A stretch of 64,000 nt of DNA. Source: Antitrichia curtipendula. Taxonomy: Eukaryota; Streptophyta; Bryopsida; Hypnales; Leucodontaceae. The notes below the pieces were generated by a model. The model saw only the letters and a list, made by a program, of their open reading frames with translations, had not been told where the DNA came from and did no database searches. A program made the position numbers and the translations under genes. Location of the stretch: NCBI GenBank assembly GCA_951230915.1, contig OX579634.1:62001-126000 (forward strand), in the 5' to 3' direction. Shown in pieces: positions 55,150 through 64,000 of this stretch (its first letter is position 1; each line of letters starts with the position of its first letter).

Positions 55150-55376
55150 ACTTCAGAAAAATGGTCTGAAATTGAACTTTGAATCCATTTTTTATAAAAT
55201 CCGTACAGTCAAATGATCTAAAAATTTCAAGGTATGTTGAACACAACAAAATACACAAGATCCAACGGTTACATTTAAAAAAAAATTGTTCTAAAATTTT
55301 CTGGCCTCTTTATTCTAAAACGGCCGTTTTGGGACAATTCTGGAGCCTCCCCCCCCCTTGGACGTTTAGGGGTTAA
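55150..55376 (-). mobile_element. TTAA-type MITE family, copy D (one end)
   Basis: Read on the minus strand it starts TTAACCCCTAAACGTCC (55376-55360), followed ~100 bases later by AACCGTTGGATCTTGTG, as in copies A (AACCGTAGGATCTTGTG) and B. The far end was not found. It contains a run of nine C near 55350. Confidence 0.55.
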
Positions 55377-56702
55377 TACTAATTTTTTTGCAATGGACAT
55401 CAATGCCACAACATAAGAAAGCAAAATAACCATATAGGTAACCACCAGATAGAGAGAATATTAGGAAATGGGCCCCATCAATCAAATAACTTATTCTAAT
55501 CTTGGAGAAGTATTATCGCTCTCCCATTTTGAACTTCAGTTTTATTTAGTAATTTATCGTACAAAATCTTTATCTCTACATAGACTGCACACTTTGATGA
55601 CCAACATTTTTCTTAAAGTTGCAATTTATTATTTAATTCATTTACTTCTTTCAAAAAAATACTTCTGTTTTTTTTCAAGCATTAATTTTAATATGAATTT
55701 TTTAGGCCCTCGTTATTGTAAATAAAACATTACATTGTATACACAATCTATTATTATCATTATAATCATTTGAAATTATTTTAGTGTAATTGTACAAAAA
55801 ATGTAAATAAACAATTTTAAATATTGACATACTAAAAACAACACAATAAACTTTATTAATTAGCATTATTAATTTCATTTTTGCAAATAATATGCTATCA
55901 ACTAAAGCACAAGACTTAATTTTGTAATGTCACAAGATTGCTTGAATCAAACTAAGTTTGCAACTTCATGCTGAAAGAGGCTACCAATATCAACAAGTCT
56001 CATTCTACCCTTGGGTAAGTTTGCATTTACAACAGTTGGAGGCAAGTTTGTAACTTCAATCAGTAGTGACACCATTGTTTTGACAAAAGGAATGATTTGA
56101 TTGCCATGAATCTTATACATGTCTATTATTCAGAAATTGGTCTCCAGAAGTAGTGATGTTTTTCATCGAGATTCAAATGTAATCTTTTTCTGTAGCTAAA
56201 AAGAATCTAAAGCTCTAGTGGAGGGAGATGATATCCACATTTTCGTCAAGTCACTTGACTTCTCAAAAGATACACACAGTTTTTTTAGCAGCCCCATAAC
56301 TATTAGCACAGAGGTAGGCTAGGAAAATTTTAATATCTCAGATCACAATTTTTTATTGAAGCTACTGGTAACTTTGTGAGTCACTCGGGTATGGATCTAA
56401 ATAAACTGAGCTATTGCCGTTGTTTCGAGTGACTACAAATGAAGGGCTGTTGGTACGTTGAGAATTGAGCCTAATGCTGCCATAAAGCGTTAAAAGTTGC
56501 TAGAAATTTAATTTGAATTTTAGGGAGTTCTAGCATGGTTTATTGTACTAATGTCCCTAACACTATGTAGGTGCATTAGTGGAGTGCAAATACTGGACTC
56601 AATGTGTACAACCTTCAAAAGTCTCGTAAAGCTGGAGAGAGATTTGAGATGCAAAACCTTATTTTGAATTTGGAAGGCGAGCCTTAAGAAGCGCTGGACG
56701 GG
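55377..56702. other. AT-rich spacer, nothing recognised
   Basis: No domain, tandem repeat or RNA recognised. A plus-strand frame at 55468-55725 (85 codons) is very F/I/L-rich and most likely chance. Confidence 0.45.
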
Positions 56703-57156
56703 ATGGAGGAAATATTGGATGTTATAGTAGTCGAACACAATGAGTTCCAAACACAGTTTGAGAAGTTGCTTGAGAAGCTAGAATTGATGCGAGAGAAAGT
56801 GGCTCGCAATTATAAACTGAATAGTTTGGTTATGGAGAACACTTTCTTGAGGGACCAAATTTGTAGGTAAACTTCGAGTATTGGTTGTATTTGGTCCTCT
56901 TGTATTGTTGACAATGGTAATATGCATTTGAATTTTGCATTTCTGCAATCTTGGAAATTTATGGTTGTTGACGTTTTTCAGGCAAAAGAAAGAAAAGAGT
57001 GATTTAGAGAGAGGATTTCTTCAACTTTCGCTTGAAAATCCCACAAGCATTGAGAAGATGAGATGCGATACAATTTTAGTTGAAAGCTATTCCATGCTTG
57101 ATGATTATTTCAAGCACGTGGATGAAAAAAACAATGTCTTTGAAGTGCAAGAATAG
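56703..57156 (+). CDS. Small coiled-coil protein, two exons (possibly a fragment)
   Basis: Exon 1 at 56703-56866 and exon 2 at 56982-57156 join in phase (Arg codon AG|G) across a 115-bp intron with a GTAAAC donor and a TTTTTCAG acceptor, giving 112 residues. The protein is strongly helical: EFQTQFEKLLEKLELMREKV in exon 1, then QKKEKSDLERGF and a YFKHVDEKNN end. There is an in-frame stop upstream (56685), so either this ATG is the start or an earlier exon joins inside. The function is not recognised. The matching splice phase supports a real transcript. Confidence 0.45.
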
Positions 57157-57649
57157 AGTGGTTTGAATAGAGTGGTTTGACTCCTAAACTATGAAAATTC
57201 AGGTAATTTGAGTTTGACTTCAATAGAAGAAGACTCTCTGGATGGGGAGAGTTGGCTTTCTCTTCAATTTGAAGTAATCGGCAACAACAGGAAAAAAACT
57301 TATAAAAAGTGAACGAAAGAGCAAGTCTTATTGCAAAAACATGCCTGAATGCATTGTCTATATTGAAGGGTTTTGGTTGAGGATTTAAAAAATCTATTGC
57401 ATTTTATGCAACATGACTTTGATTATTTTGTTGGGTGAAAAAAATTTATTGAAGTTGATAAACTATTTGAATGAGTTGCGAGGATATGAAACAATTTTTA
57501 TTGTGACAAAATGCCTCCTCAATTGCATAGGCTTGGTATAGTAGTCACAGTCTTAAAAAAACATCAAATAAATGCCATCTCCAATGCGTAGATTTAGCAG
57601 AATATTTGGATAAAGGTTGTTTTATGTTTATTTTGAAATAATTGGATTT
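57157..57649. other. Spacer, nothing recognised
   Basis: AT-rich and without open frames. It may be intron or 3' flank of the coiled-coil gene. Confidence 0.4.
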
Positions 57650-59600
57650 TTTATTAAAATTAATGAATTTTAAGGTTACATGGGTATCCTATGAGTTGTT
57701 GTCATCAATTGCAAGAAGAATATAGATGAGTATTTGAGCAGCGACAAGCATCGAGCCAAAGTTAAAGAGGCTAAACGATTTCAGAGTGCGTTGCTGTACT
57801 TAGAAACAATTGGATTTGGTAAGCTTTACAACTGTTTTAATTTTTATCAAGTATATTTTAGATATTTATTCATTTTCTTAATTCTTTGTTTGAATTGAAG
57901 ATTTGGTTGATTTTTATTTTATTTGTGCAGATTGGGATGAAACAACAAATATTTTATTGTGTCAAGTATGCAACTTCAAAGTTAGAAATACTTTGCCAAA
58001 AGTAGCTGATTATTCCAATTCAAAGAAACACATGAGCATTTTGCAAAGTTAAAGAAGAAACTTGAGTGCAATTGGTGTGATGCTAAACCAAATACAACAT
58101 GCATTGTTACAAGGAACTATTGTTGAAATTGTTGCTCAAAGATGTGAGCCAAAGTCATATTATTTGGATCCTTCTATTAATGTAAATTGTGAAATTTTAA
58201 GATATAAAAAGTTTGTAAACTCTATTGTTCTAGTAGAAGAGGGGAACTTTGATAATGTAATAGGCTTGTTAGATTTCAATGGTTTATTTGAAGATTACGT
58301 CAACAAATTGATGGATGAAGCCATTGTTTTTGAGGAAATGGATAAGCCATGCATATGTGTAATTAGCAAAAAAAGTTTTTGCATGTGTTTATATAGATGG
58401 CGGTTTGATTATAAAAACATTGGAAGATATATATTTATATCCTTATTTTAAGTTTAATGTTGTTTTTAATGAATTTTTTAATGTTTATTTGATTATATTA
58501 TAAACTTACTAATATTTTGTGGATACATACATGTTTAAAAAGAAAAGCTAAATCATTGTGCTGACAATTTTGCTACAACAATGTATTATTGTTTAAAGCA
58601 AATTTGTCCTATATGGATTGAAAAGTTGAAAAAAGAACACCAAATTCAATTTATGAAAGAGAATGAAGGAAAGATCGGAGAATCTCCTTTCACAACATTA
58701 GCTGTGACAAAATACTATCGCTCATGTGCACATTTAGATCAAGATGATGTTGGATTTGGATTTTTCGCTTGGTTTGAAAGAGGTATCTTTGGACTTTGAA
58801 TGAAAGTTTTAATGTGTAATTATGATATTGAATCTCTAAAGAATCTTTAGGCAATAACAAAGAAGAAGAAGCATAAGTTTTAGTGTCACTTGGACCAATG
58901 AACGCATCAACAACACCAAAGGTACTTTGAGTGACAACCATTGAAGAGACTACTTGTGATGAGTCACAATGGCATATTGCACAATTGGCAAAGACATCAA
59001 CTAAGGCTTATTTTGCCTTACAAACTCTTCCAAAGAAGAAGTGTATTGCAAAAATTGTGCAAGACAATAAAGGAACTTTAGCACCTTCTTACACAAGCAA
59101 CATGAAAATTTATAAGAAGAATAGGATTGAAGTGATGCAATTTTTTTTCTGCAACAAAGACATTGAGCATTGCGTCAAAGGTTTAAAGCAAAAATTGATT
59201 CTTTCAAAACTTGGAATACCAAGCATTTGGCCAGTGAAGTTTGGAACTAATCTAATACAAAAAGAGATGATGGACCTTTAGAATGCAAGATTCCGTCTTC
59301 CTAAGTGTATTGAAATCTTTCCAACGAGGCTATTTGGAGATCACGAACTACCTGTTGATGTATTGGAATTCCAAGTCTTGACTTTTCTTGCAGAATAGCC
59401 TAGTACAAGATTTGATAAAAAAATCACTAGGAAAGAGAAGGCTGTGGACAAATTACAAGCATTTGTATTACATATTTCTTGTCATATGTCGCCTTAATGT
59501 AGAAGTAGATATTTTCAATCATATTTCAAGCTTCAACTTCAATGACCTCAAACGCATTCTTGAAAGTGACATTTTGAAGTGTACAAGCAATTTATAGGTG
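57650..59600 (+). pseudogene. Decayed multi-part coding region with a 2OG-dioxygenase-like fragment
   Basis: A series of plus-strand frames interrupted by stops: a CQVCNF... KKH motif near 57960-58040 that resembles a BED/C2H2 finger; 58062-58451 (129 codons); 58581-58799 (72 codons), with AVTKYYRSCAHLDQDDVGFG, where the H51-x-D53 pair in this setting looks like the metal site of a 2-oxoglutarate dioxygenase; 58931-59281 (116 codons); and 59281-59395. Composition is AT-rich, as in old transposon genes. Introns could explain some of the breaks. No distal His/Arg could be placed for the dioxygenase-like part. Likely a relic of a mobile-element or dioxygenase-family gene; the identity is tentative. 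Confidence 0.35.
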
Positions 59601-60384
59601 AGTGTAATTAGCGATCCTAAGTAATTGGTTAGTGAAGAGGAAAACCAAAAAGTGCTTATTGTATTCCAATGCATTTTATATATGTAGTGAGAAAAAGGGC
59701 CACTACTTCATTTATAATATCATTGATTTTGTGTACTTTGTATTTGAATGTTTTTTTTATATGTATTCTACTCTTTTGGCATGGTTTATTTAGAGATTCA
59801 CTACATTGTATGTGCTCCCGAAATAATTTGACATATGTATTATGTGGAAACGTTGTCATAAAAAATGTAGAATTCTATAAACCCTAGAAATGTTTTGAAC
59901 CCTTTAGATTTCCTTGGACTTAAGATAATTACAGGTCCAAAACAAATTTTGAACTTTTATGTAACATTTCTTTGATAGTTCATTTCCTTGAATTGTTTGC
60001 ATGTAAAAAAATATTTTACAATAGATAAATATTACAATAGGTTACAGTTTTTATATTAATAATTTCTAAGATACTTCATTCTACAAGGTCTTAGGTCCAT
60101 GGTTATAGGTTTCAAACCTACAACTTATAAAATTTCAAAATATTTTCAAATTTTCTATAACATTGTCATTTCTTTTAAACAAAAATAATATTTCAAATTT
60201 TTTGAATTTCTAGCTCAGGCTTTTATGCTCCACGCTCCCGCTAGTATACTAGCTTCGTTGAGGGCTAAAGAAGGTTTTTACACTTCGAAATTTGGAACTA
60301 CGTAGTGAACTCTAGCATTACCCTGAACCCTAAAGTTCTGTTTTCTTGAGTCACGGAATGATTTGAGAGTAAGCTTGCATCAGA
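59601..60384. other. AT-rich spacer upstream of SAC3
   Basis: Nothing recognised up to about 60210. Base composition becomes more balanced after 60220, approaching the SAC3 5' region. Confidence 0.45.
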
Positions 60385-60952
60385 ATCAGCGTCGGTGAAC
60401 GAGTGCGGGACAACTGAAGTGAAGGGTTGGATCCGTTACGTTACGTTATCATACTCCAAATTTGTTCTGTCGAAGAGCGAGAGCCAGCCCTGCCCGCTCC
60501 GGAAGCAAGTGAGTGGGATGGTCTTCCCCTCTCGAAACCCTAGAATTTTGTGCAATGTGTGCACGCACCACGTTGCCTCCCCTTCTCTAGGCTTTCTTTG
60601 GCCCGTCTGCCCCTCCTGTCCAGATGAGCAGCGCTGGTTGAAGTCCTCCGTTCCTGCCATTGCCACTGGGTACGGCAACTTCCTCTCATGTCTCGAGCAA
60701 CCGATCTTACCGCCTACAGCAGCTTGATATCGTTACTCCGAGCAATTCTCATCTCCTCGTATCGTCTTTCTTGTCATGTTTGGATATTAAGCGCGACTGG
60801 ATTGCAGCCGTGAGGTTTTAATCCATGTTCCCTCGGTATCCTCTAAATTTCCCTTCTGCAATGGTCTGTTTCAACCCTCCTGTTCACCCACATGGATGAG
60901 CCGACGATTTTCGTGCTGTGGTTTTGATCCTCACCTCCTTATCGTTCCAGCG
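60385..60952 (+). promoter_or_regulatory. Probable promoter / 5' UTR of SAC3 gene
   Basis: GC-richer, T/C-rich sequence typical of a plant leader precedes the start codon. CTCCTTATCGTTCCAG at 60935-60950 directly before the ATG at 60953 looks like a 3' splice site, so an intron in the leader is likely. The 110-codon frame at 60395-60727 has no recognisable domain and is treated as leader sequence. Confidence 0.4.
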
Positions 60953-63900
60953 ATGGATTCGTCGGGTTTCAACACTGGAAGGGCTGTTGCAGTCCCATTG
61001 GTGCCACGTCAGGGAGTCGTCTTTGGCAAAGCAGCTGCGGCAGGAAAGCCTGTAGTTGGAACGGCTGGGGACAAGGCTGTTGCTGGATTATTGCCTGGAT
61101 CGGGATCTGGCCTTGGCAGGCCGACGGTTAAAGGTGCTAGACCAGGTGCACAGGTTTCCAATGCGGACACTGAACAAAATGTGCACGGCAGGAAGCCCAG
61201 CCCTGCTCGCATGCGGAAGTCAGCCTCGGCTTCTGCTCATCCTCCTGTTAAACAGAATCTGGGTGGAGCAATCTTCAGCGATGCCGAGCTGCAAAGGTCA
61301 GTAATATCTGCTCAGTTGAAGGTAGAGCGAATAGACAAGAGGACAAAATAATAAATCAGTCGTATTGGGTTGTGTTAGTTTTGATGCCTGTTCTTTCATT
61401 TAGGTTTTATGCCGTGTTTTTGGTGCAGAGAAGCGAATGCAAAAGCTCAGAGACTTCTACGATTTTCGCAAGGTCAGGAAACTTCCGAATTAGCATCACA
61501 GCCGACTATTGGCCGTGTCTCAGGGAAGGCAGGACATCGATTTCCCCAGCGAGAATCTCGACAGCCGAGCCAAACCCTAAAGCCCTCAGTGGACAATGCA
61601 CAACTTGACACAATGGAAACGGAGGCCCTTGGGGAGGACTTCAGCTACACAGAAGCAATTGTCGGGACTTGCGATGACATGTGCTCAGGTAGTTTTTCCT
61701 TAATGATTTTTAATTTTCACTTGGTTCTGCTTTCCTTATTCAAATGCGGTATGTCCAAGGTCAATTTTAAATTAGAATTGCGAGACTGAACCTTTTCTGA
61801 AACGTAATTTAGGGTGTCACTGGCTGCTCCGTGTGAGATAGGAGTCAAGCAAATTGCAAAACAAAGTAGGGCTAAGGACTGACTGAAGGTGCTTAACTTG
61901 CGTGCTGTGGATGTTTTCAAAGAAACCGAACGACACGAACGCGAGAGAAAAGGTGACCTTGACAAATTTGAAAGAGTAGATGGTGACCGTAACCTGACCA
62001 GCGTTGACTTGGCAATTAAGAAGGTACATACGGTTTAACAGGGTATTGTTATCTGCATTGGCTTAGCTAGTCTATTGTCACATGCACCTGACCATGAAGT
62101 CATTCGAGCTTATCTATTTCGAGCTCAAGTTCACTCCTGACCCTTCAAACCTGTTTGGAGCAAGCTGAAGTGAGTTTGAGTTCGGGGTTCCTGTATCTTA
62201 AATGCACATTCTAGCTTTTGTCCGTCTTGCTAAGCATCTTTCCAAACATGTATGTCGATCCTGTGTGATAGTATGAAGTTTGGTCGTATGTGTTCTTGAT
62301 TATCCGTAAGTCTAGAAAAGACTCAGCTGACTTTGCGTTAACAATGCCATTGAAGTTTGTTCCCTAATAAGTTCTTGGCCTCTGGTGATCCTGCAGTATA
62401 CAAGGACTCCTTCTCGAGAACCTCACTTGATTCGTCCTCTTCCAGTTCTTCAAGTGACTATGAACTATCTTTTGTCGTTGATCAATCAAGTTTATGATGA
62501 ACGACTCTTAAGGCTCCATAGTTTTTTATGGGATCGAATGAGAGCAGTGCGCATGGATTTACGAATGCAGCATATTTTCAATCGTGAAGCCATCACCATG
62601 CATGAGCAGATGGTGAACTTTTAACACCACGAGTGTAGCTTATCTTACCGAATTTCTTTGATAGCGATGAATATTTTTTGCTGGGAAGAGGAGCTTTGCA
62701 TGCATCTTGTCCGAAAATTTAATATTCGCAGTTTAATTGTTATTTTAAATTCCGTAAGGATTCTCTTGTGGATTGTTTAATTTTTGTATTAGTGCAAAAT
62801 CTTGTTTTTATTAGACATTAACAATTTAGTTTGATGTTATTTTCTCAGATCCGGTTTCACATTCTTGCTATGCACGAGCTTTGCGAGTACAAGAAAGGGG
62901 AAGGTTTCAACGAAGGGTTCGATGCTCATCTAAACATTGAGCAGATGAACAAGGCCTCTGTAGATCTCTTTGAGATGTATGATGATCATCGAAAGAAAGG
63001 AATTCAAGTTGAAACAGAGGCAGAATTTAGAGGCTATTATGCTCTGTTGAAACTTGACAAGCACCCAGGGTACTCTGTAAGTGAACCTAGCCACCCAAAT
63101 GTCTGCCATAATTTATCCTTCTATTTTGTGGAGGCATTCTGGCTTTGGAAATAATAGAATTTAACACTATTCTGAAATTCTGTAGGTTGAACCTGCGGAG
63201 CTATCTTTGGATCTTGCAAAGATGACACCAGATATGCGGAATACTCCTCAAGTTGCGTTTGCTCGGGATGTTGCCAGGTCTGTCACCTTTGTGTCTCTTG
63301 CATCTCTAGATATTAATTTATAATAAATCCTCCTCTTTAGTTTGCACGTATTCGTTAGTTTGGTGGTGGTGCCACTCGAAGTAATCTTAAATTGCTGATT
63401 TGATGCTGTCCCTAACAAGCATATCTGTATGCAAAAATCGTCATTTTAGCTCTTGCAACTTTAAATGGGTCAAATTTTGTAGAATCGATTAGGTCATCCC
63501 TCTATTCAGGTGTCTTGGAAGAATATGTTCAAATTTGCACATCTCCAGAAGATGTGCTTCAGGGATGTTTGGAGTTTGCGATCCCCATCTTGTGCGAGGT
63601 GTTATTTTCTTATGGTTGTAGTTTGCCAATCCTATTGGTGTTCTTAATAGCCAATATTGCAGGAAGGCAATTAAGAGAACTTGATCAATATCCTCCTGGA
63701 GTTTGGCAGTTTCTCAAAGCCTGCATCATCGTTGGAAGCAATTGAAGAATGCATATTTGGACTTTGCGGAAGGATGCCTTATTGGTGTAGTCTTTGTTTG
63801 GGCACGACTTACAGTGTACGAGATGGAGGCAGCTCTTGTGCTCTATACTAATGCGCGTTTTCTTGACAGACATGATTATTTGATGAGTAGTTTTTCCGCT

Positions 63901-64000
63901 TGGGTGGGTGTGTAAACTGGATTTGTCAGGGCTTGCCGTGGGGGCAACTATATCTCATTTTTCCGTTTAGCGAGGAAGTCCACGTACCTTCAAGCCTGTC
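60953..64000 (+). CDS. SAC3/GANP-domain protein (TREX-2 mRNA export), 3' end beyond window
   Basis: Scaffold of the TREX-2 complex, which couples transcription to mRNA export at the nuclear pore. Exons by splice sites and phase: 60953-61296, 61429-61688, 61923-62023, 62397-62612, 62849-63076, 63186-63277 and 63930-beyond the edge. All introns are GT-AG and all junctions keep frame (for example CAA AG|A, TCA G|AA, GCC AG|G). The protein begins MDSSGFNTGRAVAV, then a basic, low-complexity region. The SAC3 core follows: VGTCDDMCSETERHERERKG (plant CPDMCP motif with CDDMCS here), YTRTPSREPHLIRPLPVL, FLWDRMRAVRMDLRMQHIF, AMHELCEYKKGEGFNEGFDA, YYALLKLDKHPGY, and ACRGGNYISFFRLARK. It closely resembles plant SAC3B-type proteins, and all expected blocks are intact. 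An ATG further upstream at 60896 is less likely because of the acceptor between them. Confidence 0.95.

Noticed and set aside
63495..63915. Extra SAC3 exons (frames 63515-63745 and 63703-63915)
   Set aside because: The preceding exon (ending 63277, phase AG|G) joins directly to 63930, giving the conserved ARDVAR-ACRGGNY transition. The frames between are intronic.
1..64000. CRISPR array, operons or other prokaryotic systems
   Set aside because: The direct repeats present are long tandem satellites without unique spacers, and genes are intron-containing and widely spaced. The window is eukaryotic.

Overview
The window is nuclear DNA of a land plant with a large, repeat-rich genome. The best evidence is a canonical plant-type SAC3/GANP gene with short GT-AG introns at 60.95-64.0 kb, which runs off the right edge. 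Nothing here fixes the species. The mix of TET/JBP-like dioxygenases, a piggyBac transposase and a tyrosine recombinase-RecQ fusion is unusual for seed plants, so a seed-free plant (bryophyte, lycophyte or fern) is my inference.

Layout. 0-5.2 kb: minisatellites, then an array of ~381-bp units, each holding a 54-nt exon-like cassette, interrupted by a 118-bp satellite. 5.8-6.3 kb: a foldback element with a 78-bp perfect hairpin. 6.3-10.4 kb: AT-rich DNA without genes. 10.4-12.8 kb: a GC-richer unassigned segment. 12.8-15.5 kb: a second array of the same cassette units running directly into an intact TET/JBP-like gene. 17.4-28.4 kb: a GC-richer segment with a very large gene coding for zinc fingers, a tyrosine recombinase, a RecQ-like helicase and zinc knuckles, plus two unrecognised genes. 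29.7-31.1 kb: a hypothetical ORF and retroposon debris. 31.1-35.3 kb: stacked tandem repeats, including a 171-bp higher-order repeat. 35.3-43 kb: low-density DNA with possible minus-strand exons and a broken ORF. 43.1-45.8 kb: a second, shorter copy of the same stacked repeats. 45.95-53.34 kb: a 7.4-kb composite with ~835-bp, near-identical inverted repeats, enclosing a piggyBac transposase and, convergent to it, a second TET/JBP-like gene with one frameshift. 53.3-60.3 kb: TTAA-ended MITE copies, a two-exon coiled-coil gene and degraded coding remnants. 60.4-64 kb: SAC3.

Two things stand out. (1) A TET/JBP dioxygenase appears to ride with a piggyBac transposase between long inverted repeats. 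This parallels the known association of fungal TET/JBP genes with KDZ transposons, but with a different transposase. If real, the element carries an enzyme able to oxidise modified bases, possibly to counter silencing of its own DNA. The second TET/JBP paralogue sits in a different setting, as the last unit of an exon-cassette array. (2) A single ORF joins a Crypton-like tyrosine recombinase to a RecQ helicase, an architecture I associate with fungal mobile or subtelomeric genes rather than plants. Element ends, host identity and activity cannot be settled from the sequence alone.
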